A model generated the notes under the pieces. That model saw nothing but the letters and a program-made list of their open reading frames with translations. It was not told the origin of the DNA and did no database searches. A stretch of DNA of 64,000 nucleotides from Limnoperna fortunei (taxonomy: Eukaryota; Mollusca; Bivalvia; Mytilida; Modiolidae): the NCBI GenBank assembly GCA_944474755.1, contig OX104115.1, positions 54,750,648-54,814,647 of the forward strand, read 5' to 3'. The position numbers and the translations under genes are program-made. Below are positions 1-10,359 of this stretch, one piece after another. Within the stretch, counting starts at the first letter, position 1. The number at the start of each line of letters is the position of its first letter.

Positions 1-770
1 TTTTACCCACATTTTGAACATTTGTTCAGGGATTAAATTTGTGTTTAATTATTTTTCAAAAACCATGTGTGAAGTGGGGACAGTTATTTAAATCTCAATC
101 ACCATTGGTTAATAGTTTAGCGTAAACAATGTCCTTAAAGGGTACATTGCTTACATATCCTACATATAAAATACAAACAACAGATACTTAAATTATACCC
201 ATAAAATGGGAAATGCAGCTAAAAAACGGTTAGCTTTTAAGAAAAGCTAAACTTGTAAATGTTATATCCTTCCTATCGTAGAAAAGATCGATTCGATTGT
301 ATCGAGAATACCTAAATATGCAGCACGTGTTGAAACGAGGAACGTGTATTAAGTATACTGCAAAACTATTATAGCCATTGACAATCAATACTCGCTCAAG
401 AAGATTTAATGCAAAATTATTTAATATGTTTTGTAAAATTGGTACGTCTTCTAATTTTCTACAACTTTTATTCTGAAATAAAACAGTAATGTGCGTAACG
501 GGTATTTTAAATGTGTAATTATTACACCGTTACTACAAATAAATATACATTTAAATATCAGACTTGTCATGTATCTGTATCACACACTATCTCTTGTCAA
601 TTTAATATATATTTTTATCAGTTCATTCATGATGAGATTCATGCATCCGTTACTTAAAATTAAGTTGAATTATTAAATTGCATCCATCTGTATCAATTGC
701 CTAGGGCGATTGAAAAGAGGAAGAGTCAACCCCAACTTCAACATTTAGGTGTGGTAGTCTTGTGATTAAA
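1..770. other. AT-rich flank, no gene seen
   Basis: No exon, repeat family or domain can be supported here. A 61-codon open frame at 491-676 has no recognisable composition or splice context. Confidence 0.5.
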
Positions 771-772
771 CT

Positions 773-778
773 TATAAA
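773..778 (+). promoter_or_regulatory. TATA box candidate of the mucin/TSP1 gene
   Basis: TATAAA lies 34 bases before the paired ATGs of the signal-peptide exon, so transcription would start near 803. Position and sequence fit a core promoter, but in AT-rich DNA this is weak evidence by itself. Confidence 0.35.
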
Positions 779-811
779 GAAATAAACAACTTGGATTTTC
801 TAAACATCACA

Positions 812-857
812 ATGATGTTATATAGATTTTTCGTAATATTTCTCATTTGCTGTCAGA
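812..857 (+). CDS. Exon 1, signal peptide of a secreted Thr-rich/TSP1 protein
   Basis: Two consecutive ATGs open a short exon whose 15 codons (MMLYRFFVIFLICCQ) form a typical hydrophobic secretion signal. It ends in phase 1 at a near-perfect donor, GTAAGTATT, at 858. The next exon starts at 2547 in the complementary phase, so the split codon A|CA gives Thr and continues directly into the Thr-rich region. This phase match is the main reason to join them. The exon is far too short for ORF finders. The peptide would direct the product to the ER and outside the cell. The assignment is inferred from sequence; transcript data were not available. Confidence 0.7.
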
Positions 858-2546
858 GTAAGTATTTTTTGTTTCTTTAAAATATGCTGCAATCTCCTTG
901 TGCAAATGTAAAAGTCTTCCTGAGGGGTAAACACATATAGATAATTGACATTTTCTATGGACTCGCGAAGACTGACTGTGTGCTTTTTAATAGTTTTATC
1001 CACCAGTTTGGTTATTCGAATAGTATTTATTGCAAATTGCAGCAATTTTTCATTTATATCATGGCGTACAGGTTTTATTAGGGGATGGAGTTGAAGCTGG
1101 AGTACAAGGTGAAAACACCGATGTTCTTAAGGAAAACTGACAATTCTTATCAGTTAAAATTTGAGTCGAGAACACCGTACAGGCCGTGCGAGTCAAAACT
1201 GCAACCTCAGTATTGACAAGCATGCCTATTCATCTTAACTACTCAGTCAACAAGGTACCTCTTCCAGTTTGAATTGCTAACACAATACCAGAAAGCAAGA
1301 TGTGATAAATTTATCAAGGAAACCAGGATCATACAGGCAACTAAACGTGTACAAAGCAAACTCAATTTTATTTCGAGAGTTAACTCAGGCTTCGGGCAAT
1401 TTAGTGGCTTCCTGTTAATAATAAAACAGCAACAATCAAAATATGTAAGAGCTAATTTGTGTTACAGAATAATTAATAACAAAATAAGGAATATTCTTTT
1501 TGTCTAGCATTAATTGAACTGTACAGTTTTCGATAAGACCATTACACTTAACTTAAATATTTTGAAGAATATTAGATGACTAATGCATTCAGTTCACATT
1601 TTAATGACAGGTAAAACACTTAATAGTATTCTGTTGTGCATCGGGTAATACATTCACAATGTCATGCTTGGTTTCATGTATACGTACATCCTAGTAAAGA
1701 CATGACATTCCCTGTTTAAGAAATAGACTTTTGCGAGAGGGCTCTGTGCAAATTAGCACATGGTCAGACATTATATTTGTCAATATTTTACACTGAGCAA
1801 TAGCGAGATATATAATGAAGACAAATATAAGGTCTGACCTTAATTCGAGTAGAGCCCATCTGCAAAAATCTATTTCGATTCTAATATGCCTAACCAATGT
1901 TTTTAAATATCGAATCGGCTCTAAGAGGATGCTTTCAATGGTTATGTTGTTATTTTTAAACTAATAAGATATATCCCAAAGCACTATGTTAAAACAAATA
2001 AAATTGACATAAACATATATGCTCGTCATTATATTGAATATACACACCTTTTAAGGAACAAAAATTGAAAAATTTGTATAAAATTGCATTGTTCCAGTTT
2101 GGAATTTTCAGATGAGCATATTATGACGTCGGAATTCGAAATATGACGTCACATCGGGCTCTCAAAGCGTATGATGGATGTCATATTAGAATACCTTACA
2201 CCTTTCGTTATAATGAGGCAGCAAATAAACAACACATTTTGATGAATAACAATAACTCAAATTTTAACATTTTTATATAGATTACGAATGAAATAAACAC
2301 AAGTAATGAGCAGAACTAAAACAACTACGTCATTGTGTTTTTTTTTAAAGATTTTCAACATTGCGTTACATATTTAATACACGATTTGTGCACAACACAG
2401 ACAAAACAAAGCCATATCTTTGTCACTGCTGACAATATTGCTTTGATTAAATTATGGTATTTTTATGGTATTTAGTATTCTTAGTATTCTTAGTATTTAG
2501 TATTCTTAGAAAGTTTTGAAATGAATTTGACATTTCAATCTTTCAG
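858..2546 (+). other. Intron 1 of the mucin/TSP1 gene
   Basis: AT-rich, no coding exon recognised. It carries a decayed minus-strand SINE copy at about 1064-1240, and ends in a pyrimidine-rich acceptor, ttcaatctttcag, at 2534-2546. Confidence 0.5.
1064..1240 (-). repeat. Decayed SINE copy
   Basis: Read on the minus strand this matches the body of the copy at 21,513-21,770: the segment around 'aattgacaaggattgcc', the 'gagtactcc' segment and the 'aacactgag' tRNA-side block are all recognisable but diverged. Confidence 0.55.
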
Positions 2547-3474
2547 CAACAACCCAACTAACTGTATCAACAGGTACTCAAACAACTCTCATAAAGGAAC
2601 ATACAACAGTTACTGAAACAACTGGAACAGCTGAAAGAACATCAACTACTCAAACAACGGAAGGTACAACAGTTACTGAAACAACTATAACAACAGGAAC
2701 AACTGGAACAACAGAAGGTACAACAGTTACTGAAACAACTGGAACAACTGGAGCAACAGTTACTGAACAACTGGAACAACTGGAGCAACAGTTACTGAAC
2801 AACTGGAACAACTGGAGCAACAGTTACTGAAACAACTGGAACAACTGGAGCAACAGTTACTGAACAACTGGAACAACTGGAGCAACAGTTACTGAAACAA
2901 CTGGAACAACTGGAGCAACAGTTACTGAACAACTGGAACAACTGGAGCAACAGTTACTGAAACAACTGGAACAGCTGAAAGAACATCAACTACTCAAACA
3001 ACGGAAGGTACAACTGTTACTGAAACAACTAGAAAAGCAGGAACAACTGGAACAACAGAAGGTGCAACAGTTTCTGAAACAACTGGAACAGCTGAAAGAA
3101 CATCAACTACTCAAACAACGGTAGTAACTGAATCAACAACTAGCCAAACAACATCTTCAACACAAAATTCAATTACAACATTTGAGGTAACTTCAGGAAC
3201 AACAGCTACTGAAACATCTCTAACAGGTAAATCAACTACTAGCCAACCAACCTCTAAAACAACAACTTCGTCTACAACTGACCTGTTTTCTACACAATAC
3301 ATACAGCTTTTTAATCGACTGCAGCAACAGAACCTACTTACTCTGGGCAGGCAAATGATAAATGGTACTCAACAACTACTAGGCTATCTTCAACAAATAA
3401 ACGAACTTTCCTTTGTTAAAGAAGTAGTCAACGGCGTTCAACAACTACTTGAGCAGCTTGTACAAACCTACCTG
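2547..3474 (+). CDS. Exon 2, Thr-rich mucin-like domain (frame broken in a VNTR)
   Basis: The exon encodes long runs of Thr/Ser/Gly/Glu such as TETTGTAERTSTTQTTEGTT, the composition of O-glycosylated mucin stalks, then a Gln/Leu-rich helical tail (QQLLGYLQQINELSF). Acceptor 2544-2546; donor GTAATG at 3475. The 33-bp repeat inside (2726-2952) has four units of 32 bp. In the exon's frame these run into a stop, yet the downstream half is open again in the Thr frame. The exon is 928 nt. With the four missing bases counted it would have exactly the length that joins phase 1 to phase 0. So either the copies are assembly homopolymer errors or the allele is broken. Family: secreted mucin-like; exact identity unknown. 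Confidence 0.65.
2726..2952 (+). repeat. VNTR of 32/33-bp units in the mucin exon
   Basis: Seven adjacent units begin 'gttactga' and end 'ggagcaaca'. Units 1, 4 and 6 are 33 bp (gaaacaac); units 2, 3, 5 and 7 are 32 bp (gaacaac), each missing one A of a three-A run. The total of 227 bp equals 3x33 + 4x32. Confidence 0.9.
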
Positions 3475-3771
3475 GTAATGTATAGAGAGAAAAACCTTGT
3501 ATCTTTAACCTAGAAATGGATACAATTTGGAATATGAAAATTACAATATTGTAGATAGGGGGTTGTGGTGAGAAGGGGAGGGGTCATTTTCAACGTGTTC
3601 ACATGTGACTTTCTGACGTCTGTTGAAATTCAATTCGTACCCTTGTATTCTTGTGAAATAGCAATTAAATTTCCTTCACAAACTACTCAAAGTTAATGGC
3701 AAAGACTGAAATAAAATATTTTTTCAGATGGGATCATTAAAAATGTAAAAAATTATTTTAATACATTTAAG

Positions 3772-3943
3772 TTCAATGGTAACTGGACAAGTTGGTCTGC
3801 ATGGAGTATGTGTAATTCTCCTTGTGGGGGTGGAACAACAACTAGGATAAGAACTTGTGATAATCCTGAGCCATCATTTGGTGCTTTGAATTGTACTGGT
3901 GGATCAACTGAAACGATATTTTGCATCACGGACTTGTGTCCAG
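3772..3943 (+). CDS. Exon 3, thrombospondin type 1 repeat
   Basis: Encodes a complete TSP1 repeat. The WxxWxxW-like start (NWTSWSAWSMCNSPCGGG) is followed by TTTRIRTCDNP, the basic/Cys strand, and ends in CITDLCPG. The six-Cys pattern and CGGG turn are diagnostic. TSP1 domains are extracellular adhesion modules that bind glycosaminoglycans and matrix proteins. The acceptor at 3770-3771 gives phase 0, matching the end of exon 2; a second AG at 3726-3727 also keeps the frame open and would lengthen the exon. It ends in phase 1 (CCA G|gtaaaa), the usual phase of shuffled extracellular domains, and joins exon 4 as G|TT = Val. Confidence 0.85.
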
Positions 3944-4137
3944 GTAAAAAATACAAAACAATTAATTTCGAAATGATCGCGCTACTATTACAAAGGTATA
4001 TTATATAATGTTAACCCTTTAAAATTACTTTAATTGCCATGCTAACTGCTGTAGGGTGACGGGAGGTTAGTTGATTAAAAGTTACCATTTAGCATTGAAC
4101 GATCTTAATTGTTAAAATCGGGCTTTAGAGATGATGT

Positions 4138-4255
4138 GAAACAATATCTTGTAACACAGACTCATGTCAGGTAAAAAACACATAACAGGGTGATCTAGTA
4201 CAAACTGTTTCGAAATGACCACATCACTATGATAAAGGTATATAGTATAATGATA
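4138..4255 (+). pseudogene. Decayed copy of the 3' end of TSP1 exon 3 and its donor
   Basis: 'acagactcatgtcaggtaaaaaa' aligns with 'acggacttgtgtccaggtaaaaaa' at the end of exon 3. The similarity continues into the intron: 'tttcgaaatgaccac' vs 'tttcgaaatgatcgc', then 'aaaggtatatagtataatg' vs 'aaaggtatattatataatg'. It marks an old local duplication of 3911-4010. No intact TSP1 frame remains. Confidence 0.6.
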
Positions 4256-5394
4256 TACGAATCAATCAAAACTACGGTAATTACTATGATCAATATCGTT
4301 GAGTAATATTACTCTAGTTGCTAATTAGTTCAAGGTTTAAGGTTCGAATGGGACAATATCAAAGACATGCAAGTTTAACGAGATCAACATTCTTATGTAA
4401 CTTCTAGTTCAAGATTCGATTTTTCAGTTCCTTGTCACATGTATTAGCCTAATTTTAGTAGTTTCTAGTACAATATTTAAAATGATTAGCTGCTCGTCAC
4501 AATCGTAAGGTTTCTAGTTCGCATTCGAATTTATAGCTCATGTTCATAGTGTTATAGTTTGTCAGAAATTAAAAGCGGGCTTCAGACATTCTTTGCAGAG
4601 GTGGCATGAATTAGATGTGGATACTGAATTATTCTAAAGATCTGTTTGATAATCTGCAGTCAAGGCAATTGTCGTCACGCATGAACGTTTAACCTTTTGA
4701 CTTTGCAACTCTTTACACTAATCCTTATAATAGGTTATATACAAGTTAAAAGAATCAACTAAACTTTACTTCATTACAAAGAATGGCAAACATAGATACA
4801 AATGTCTCGCTTTATGTCAAGACGAATAATATTTCGAAAGAGACACTCTAATCCAACAAAAAGAAAGTTCGCATTTAAATTCAAATCATTAGAATGGTTA
4901 CAAGTCAAGTTTGATGGATCTTCGGAATTCTTAAAACAAGTACAAAAGGCTAGATCTCTCCTTCAATTTCACGTTACGCTATATAGACGTGCTTTCATAA
5001 ACTAAATATTGATCGCATTTACCAATTAAACCTAAAATTAAGGACACAACAGAGACAACTAAGTCTGCAGTACCAACCTTGACCTATATTTAGAAAAACC
5101 ATAATTTCCGACAAAACGGATGATTTTCATATTCCTATTGAAAATGTCGTATGGTAACATGCCAGCAGCATCTGCATATGGAGTCTACCAAATCATCAGT
5201 TACTCAAAATATCCTGTATTTCCTATTCAGATTTCCTTATTAGAGGGTGTCTGCTGACAGAAAAGCTACTTAACCAGGGGTTTTTGGTGGTAAGACTGGA
5301 GTTATCAGAAAATTTTCTGACGTCATCATACTTTACCTTACATCATATATGCGTAACTAATGACCATTTATTTGTTTGATTTGTCGTGGGTACT

Positions 5395-5640
5395 TTCACT
5401 CCTTCTATTGGATTATGGCTACCCCGAACATGTCTTATTCTCGGATTTTAACGGTGTAACGCGTGGAGCAGGAGTTGCATACCCTTCCTGTTTACATGCA
5501 CCCAACGTCCGGTTTAAGTGGGTTTTGTGTTGTGTGTTTGTTTATTTTGTTGTTGTATCCTTTTTTGTTTAACCATGATTTTATCTTTTCTGGATGAATT
5601 ATCTAATGAGTACCCTTTGGCATCTTCAATTCTTTTTTCT
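5395..5640 (+). repeat. Fragment of a dispersed mollusc repeat (low confidence)
   Basis: The text around 'ttttgtgttgtgtgtttgtttattttgttg' followed by 'ccatgattttatcttttctgg' and 'tgagtaccctttggcatctt' resembles a repeat I associate with bivalve genomes. A related, reverse-oriented piece lies at about 39,345-39,500. Recognition is from memory and was not verified. The 70-codon frame at 5360-5572 is part of this repeat. Confidence 0.3.
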
Positions 5641-5824
5641 TGGAAAATAACACCTTTTGACCACCATAAATATTAGTCTCCATGTAGGATCAAATTAGTA
5701 TAGTCAATGACGATCAAGTACTTATAAGAAGATGTGGTCATTGCAATAGCAAATAGCAAACACAATCAAGACATCAACACTGAGAATAATAACTATCTAT
5801 TAATCACGATAATAACTTGCAGAA

Positions 5825-6175
5825 CTGCCTAGAGCGTCTCCATGTGACCGATAAGACATGCCTCTCGTTGGCGGGTTATATGTAATAATACGGAAAGCCT
5901 GACCGACGAACACAGTTATTAACGTGTTTGGAGAGCGCCACGCTACTTGTATCTTGAAGACCCTTTTTGTGGATGTAAATAAGGATAGGCGCGTTGCAGC
6001 CTGCTTCTACAAAAGGCTACATTTCCACCCCTATGCATACGCCAGTCAAAAATTTTACCGTTTAGTCCATATTTTGGGAATTAATTAATTGATTGTTAAC
6101 TTGTCCCGTCCTAAAATTATTGAGATACTGCTCACTGAACGTGAAGCAAACATCGAACCAATCAATCAATTAAAT
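5825..6175 (+). repeat. Dispersed retroelement copy 1 with (CAAT)n-type tail
   Basis: Shares ordered blocks with 40,010-40,412: 'taatacggaaagcctgacc', 'aacgtgttt.gagag', 'acaaaaggcta', 'tccacccctac/at' and a 3' tail ending 'ccaatcaatcaatc'. The oriented simple tail and the absence of an ORF suggest a non-autonomous retroelement. Confidence 0.6.
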
Positions 6176-6412
6176 CTGTTGTGAGTTAATGCTGCCCTGC
6201 ACGCAATATCTTAAAAACGTAGTTTCAGGATCCAGAAGATATCCATTAAAGTGTAAATAATTATGAAAAAAGGCCTTGCCTAGAATAAGATATCATATGT
6301 ATGCCAAATGACATGTATGTTAATAAATATGAGAAGTGATGAACTTATTCCGGCGTTTGCGAGAGTATTATCATCAATATTATTTGCAAAAAGATGTCCA
6401 AATTTTTGAAGT

Positions 6413-6545
6413 ATCCGGTAGCCAAGGTACGCTGAAAAACTCCATACCTGCTGTCCTTGTCAATTATAGTTGGAGTTCTAAAAATTTGACTTGAACTCGC
6501 AGCCTCAGTGTAGATAGGCACGTGATTAATAGTAAATGACTACTA
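6413..6545 (-). repeat. Decayed SINE copy
   Basis: Minus-strand match to the middle of the SINE family: the 'aattgacaagga' block and the 'cactgaggctgcgagttc' tRNA-side block. Truncated at both ends. Confidence 0.45.
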
Positions 6546-6795
6546 ATTTAAAAACTAGGTAACCAACGCCCAAACCAAAGTGTGAGCCGACAGAATGTGT
6601 TAGAACTCATTATGAATCAAATTTATTTGTGTCTGAATTTAAAATTACTTATTTGATAGACGATCATAGCATTTATTCTTGAAACATCAACATAACTTCA
6701 ATCGCTATCGACTGTAACTATCACCTCTTTAGATACTATAAAACGTAGATACAATTATCTAGTCCAATAATGAAATTTATTACATGCAATTACAG

Positions 6796-6965
6796 TTGAT
6801 GGAAATTGGGGTATGTGGAGTGAATGGGGACAGTGTTTTTTAACTCTGATGGAGGCATATCACAAAAAACAAGACAATGTGACAACCCTGAAGCAATGTT
6901 TGGTGGGAGACTTTGTGTTGGTCAAAGCGTATCTACACAAAACTGTGATGTACCACTCTGCAGAA
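6796..6965 (+). CDS. Exon 4, second TSP1 repeat with a 1-nt frameshift
   Basis: Starts after tacag at 6795 in the phase that completes exon 3 (Val), then reads DGNWGMWSEWGQC. After a six-T run (6836-6841) the TSP1 pattern continues one frame over: GISQKTRQCDNP, later QNCDVPLCR. It ends at GTAAG (6966) in phase 1. Its length is 170 nt, one short of the 171 needed for phase-1 symmetry, which independently puts the defect at one missing base, most simply in the T run. Either an assembly homopolymer error or a null allele. No further TSP1 exon or stop codon exon was recognised downstream, so the 3' end of the gene is unknown or lost. Confidence 0.75.
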
Positions 6966-7406
6966 GTAAGATAAATTTAAGTTACATTTAAAGAACTATT
7001 TTATCGACATTTCAAATACATTTAAAGATTACAGTATAAGCGATTAAAGATTAGAAGCGTTGTGTGCATTTATTATCGTCTGAAGACTTATTCATAGTGT
7101 AGTATACAATTCCAATGTTTTGTATACTTAATTATAATAAAGAAGTTAATCCGCTAGTAACATCTGCATTTATATTATACTCATTACGGTTTGTCAAAAT
7201 TGTGTGTCATATATGCTACCGATAACAAATGTTTAAATATGGTCTCTCAGCCATTGGCTAAGGTTAAACTATAACATTTATTGTCATAATCTATAAATAG
7301 TACACATAACAGTTTAACCTGTATCTTATCGTTTAGGTAAAGCTAAATTCAAAGTTGACATTTATTTATTATTTAACTGCTGCAGGAAACACAAACGTTA
7401 TTTTCC

Positions 7407-7497
7407 TGATCTTGAACTTTCTCGGATCACAGTTATTAGTCATTACACAATGGAGTACTGTACATATGTTAGTTGTATAAACCATCTAATCTTGAAT
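7407..7497 (+). repeat. Left arm of a ~90-bp inverted repeat
   Basis: 'tgatcttgaactttctcgg' ... 'atctaatcttga' is reverse-complemented, with no mismatch that I could see, at 7791-7881. The arms flank a Penelope-like coding fragment. Confidence 0.85.
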
Positions 7498-7505
7498 CAT
7501 AATAG

Positions 7506-7748
7506 TCCAAACAGCCATTCCACAAACGACTGAATGGTCATAGAAGTGACCTAACTAAGAAACAGTTTCTGCCCATAAGCCAACACTTCAGACTGCCCGA
7601 CCACACTCCACAGGATTTTGATCACATAAAAATCCTAATTATCGAGCAAAACTGCAAGTGGCGAGACTCTGAACGGGAGGCCCGAGAGAGATTCTGGATT
7701 AAAGAGCTCTGCTCAGTACACCCCAATGGAATAAACAAAAAACAATAA
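7506..7748 (+). pseudogene. Penelope-like retroelement fragment, GIY-YIG endonuclease C-terminus
   Basis: An 80-codon open stretch reads KRLNGHRSDL, then QHFRLPDHTPQDFDHI, then REARERFWIKELCSVHPNGI and a stop. This spacing (a conserved Arg, HFxLPxH, the catalytic Glu in RExxW and a final Asn in GxN) is the C-terminal half of the GIY-YIG endonuclease found at the end of Penelope-like element ORFs. The GIY/YIG strands and the reverse transcriptase are missing, so this is a 5'-truncated copy. Inverted or direct flanking repeats are characteristic of the family. The assignment is from family knowledge; a related LINE-encoded GIY-YIG cannot be fully excluded. Confidence 0.7.
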
Positions 7749-7790
7749 ATATTCTAAATATAAATAATAAATTTATGAAATATCAAGAAG

Positions 7791-7881
7791 CTCAAGATTA
7801 GATGGTTTATACAACTAACATATGTACAGTACTCCATTGTGTAATGACTAATAACTGTGATCCGAGAAAGTTCAAGATCAA
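7791..7881 (-). repeat. Right arm of the ~90-bp inverted repeat
   Basis: Reverse complement of 7407-7497. Just downstream (7960-7992) is 'cactgaagaaggccat...ttggtcgaaa', a motif I associate with the 3' ends of retroelements. A minus-strand relative lies at 8868-8905. Confidence 0.85.
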
Positions 7882-8070
7882 TAAAATCAGACCCGAATAC
7901 GTCAACACCGGATGCTGATGTACCAATAACCAAATTTTATCTTTTATTTATAGATTGATATTGACACTGAAGAAGGCCATCAGTTGGTCGAAAATTTTGT
8001 CGTATTTATTAATATATTTATTTTATAGTAGAAACATCTCTATATTTGTATCGTTGCATAATTCTCTAGA

Positions 8071-8072
<2 letters not shown>

Positions 8073-8132
<60 letters not shown>
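8073..8132. repeat. (TA)n microsatellite
   Basis: About 30 uninterrupted TA dinucleotides. Confidence 0.98.
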
Positions 8133-8134
<2 letters not shown>

Positions 8135-8357
8135 AACGTCTAAGTATTGTGACAACCATATAATATATCTATCCAGCGGATTTCTGAGACATCAGAAATA
8201 CAGGGTTAATATCAAATATTTATATATACGTCTACAAATTAAGCCCAATACTGTTTGAATTAGATTTTTAACACTGTCAAATTTTTGCTTTCCCTCAGCG
8301 GGATTCGAACTCACACCGTTGAGACACTGTGGCACCAATTCGCCTGCACTATGTCCA
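8131..8357. repeat. 227-bp direct repeat, copy 1
   Basis: From 'tacaaacgtctaag' to 'ctatgtcca', repeated at 8578-8804 with one difference noticed (aatactg vs aacactg). Both copies include part of a minus-strand tRNA-like sequence. Confidence 0.9.
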
Positions 8358-8386
8358 GCGGTCTAGACCCCTCGGCCAAATCCGCT
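8297..8386 (-). repeat. tRNA-like SINE head or tRNA pseudogene
   Basis: Minus strand: starts 'agcggatttggccgagggg' (A-box-like D arm) and ends with a canonical B box 'gagttcgaatcc' and 'cgct', so the two ends can pair as an acceptor stem. About 90 nt with an extended variable region, like Leu/Ser tRNAs. No CCA or clear anticodon stem was established, so it is called a tRNA-derived repeat rather than a tRNA gene. Confidence 0.5.
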
Positions 8387-8577
8387 ATATAAAAAATATA
8401 GCTTCATTAACCGGGGTGAATCTTAGACATAGACATAGTACATGTGTACTAGCGTGTGACGATGGAATTTTCGTAACCAATACGTATTAATCTGACAGTA
8501 ATCTAATTCAGCATTTTTGTATATATTATATAGGATGACAAAGTTACTTGTCATGCAGTCACAGTAAGTAAATTATA

Positions 8578-8804
8578 TACAAACGTCTAAGTATTGTGAC
8601 AACCATATAATATATCTATCCAGCGGATTTCTGAGACATCAGAAATACAGGGTTAATATCAAATATTTATATATACGTCTACAAATTAAGCCCAACACTG
8701 TTTGAATTAGATTTTTAACACTGTCAAATTTTTGCTTTCCCTCAGCGGGATTCGAACTCACACCGTTGAGACACTGTGGCACCAATTCGCCTGCACTATG
8801 TCCA
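8578..8804. repeat. 227-bp direct repeat, copy 2
   Basis: Second copy of 8131-8357. It stops at 'tgtcca', so its tRNA-like head is cut. The copies are 447 bp apart. Confidence 0.9.
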
Positions 8805-8867
8805 TTATATATATATAATCATAGTTTCTTAAAGAATAAATACAAGTCAAAAACTCTGTTTAATTTT

Positions 8868-8905
8868 CCGAACGTTTCAGTCTCACGGCCTTCCTCAGTG
8901 TAATT
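8868..8905 (-). repeat. Minus-strand retroelement 3'-end motif
   Basis: On the minus strand this reads 'cactgaggaaggccgtgaga' followed by 'ctgaaacgttcgg', closely related to the motif at 7960-7992 on the opposite strand. Confidence 0.4.
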
Positions 8906-9850
8906 TAATTGCATAATCTGTCAATTACTGAATTTGAGTAGCAGTTACGTATTAGACATCTTTTAAAATAAGTTGTCATCACTGAATTTGTTTAACTAAT
9001 TTCTCCTAAATACTAAATATGGAGCTTAGATTAAATAGACAAAGTTTTAGACAAAGATTACTGAAAGTGTCCTCATAGAAGGTGATCAAAACAACAGGCT
9101 GTAGAAACCATTGTAACATAACAGGCATGCTTACATACATGTACTAGTACCCCATGTTGAAATACTTTTTAGTCAGATGAAGTTGTGCTGACTAACTGTT
9201 TCATGTCTGTTTAAAGGAGAATAACTCCTAGAAAAAGATATGGAATAAACTTCTGATCTGTGGTTTCAGAGAAGTTGTGCTGCAATGGATTTATAAGTTC
9301 CTTTTTAACTACGAAATGTTATGAAATTCTGTTGTAAGATTTCAAAGAAGTTGCGCTGACAAGAACTCAACTGACAGACAAATGAACAGGTCAAAAATAT
9401 TATACTTGAACATGTACCCATTAACTTCATTGTCTGTGTTATGATAAGATGTCTACATGGAGACCATGTTTAAGCCCAATCAGCTGTAAATACTAAATCA
9501 TTTTTGGCAAACTTCAAATACATCATTGTTACCATGTTGCATTATGCATTTTGGAGATCAGATAACTGTTTAATAGACATTTATCAATACTTTGGTCAAA
9601 CAGTACAATGATATATCCGTATGTCTACAACTGAACTACTGTTTTACACTCATTAAGCTCTCAAAGGCCAGAAACAAACATTACTATGTCAATGTAAGAG
9701 TCCAACTGGAAAATAAATGTATAAGTATCTTAGTTAATGTATTGCTAGTAAATATCAGTGAGATGGTATCCATCTATTTGGACCTGCTGATCTTGAGGTC
9801 AAAGGTCATCAACCATCGTATGCAACACATCGAGGTATTTCGGTAAGAAT
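8906..9850. other. AT-rich spacer, no gene seen
   Basis: No domain or splice structure recognised. An 84-codon open frame at 9592-9846 abuts the Polinton edge and has no supportable function. Confidence 0.5.
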
Positions 9851-9915
9851 ACCGTTTGGAGTCCGGAGCTATGTCTGTCTTGTCGGTAGAGGTGTGAAAC
9901 GATCTCCTTCCATTT

Positions 9916-10323
9916 TTAGCTTCGGCTCGACTTGGGGGTCCGCGAGAGAACGGAGTTTCCTTGGTACATGGCACCCGAGGTATGGTCGGCTGCTGGAGTC
10001 ATGCTGAGCTGCAGATACTGAGTCGCCCGGGGGCCTAGGCGGGTGTCTTGAGGTGGTTCAATGGATAATGGACGGGCAAAATCGGTAGGGGGAGGTAGGG
10101 CAGGCACCGGCGCAGGTAGCTCCTCGATCGTTTTGGTGATCTGCGAGGCCGCTTCCTTTTGAGCTTCCACCACGGGCTTTAACATCCTGGCGAGGTCGCG
10201 GTCGAGTCCGATATTGTCGAGGCGATGCTGCATATTGCTAGTCTGAATGTTTCGCTTGAGATCCTGCAATTCTCTCGCGAGCGCCTCACGTTGCTTGGGG
10301 TCGGTGATCTTAATGAATGTCAT
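9916..10323 (-). CDS. Polinton coiled-coil protein, C-terminus truncated or shifted
   Basis: 135 codons. The N-terminal half is charged and helical (DPKQREALARELQDLKRNIQ) and predicted to coil; then a Pro-rich linker (ELPAPVPALPPPT), then TRLGPRATQYLQL. Related Polinton proteins I have seen continue with a globular C-terminal region. Here the frame ends after about 35 more residues, and an overlapping frame at 9774-9974 suggests a frameshift, so the C-terminus is probably lost at the element's left edge. Function unknown. It is the leftmost gene, read leftward like the ATPase and zinc-protein genes beside it. Confidence 0.5.
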   Translation of the reverse strand: MTFIKITDPKQREALARELQDLKRNIQTSNMQHRLDNIGLDRDLARMLKPVVEAQKEAASQITKTIEELPAPVPALPPPTDFARPLSIEPPQDTRLGPRATQYLQLSMTPAADHTSGAMYQGNSVLSRTPKSSRS

Positions 10324-10359
10324 TTATTTATAGCGTTGATCGCTGTTGAACGCTGCCGA

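Larger units (their letters stand above)
3944..6795 (+). other. Intron 3, with repeat remnants
   Basis: No further intact exon seen. It contains a decayed copy of exon 3's end (4138-4255), a bivalve-type dispersed repeat fragment (about 5395-5640), a retroelement copy (5825-6175) and a SINE remnant (6413-6545). A 67-codon open frame at 4802-5005 is Lys/Arg-rich but has no recognisable domain. Confidence 0.5.

Noticed and set aside
4802..5005. 67-codon basic open frame as a gene
   Set aside because: Lies in an intron, lacks domain similarity, conserved start context or splice support.
7880..7960. Possible hammerhead ribozyme near 'gctgatgtacc' as found in some Penelope-like repeats
   Set aside because: The GAAA core element and supporting stems could not be placed.
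7955..8143. 62-codon frame ending in an Ile-Tyr run
   Set aside because: Product of the (TA)n tract.
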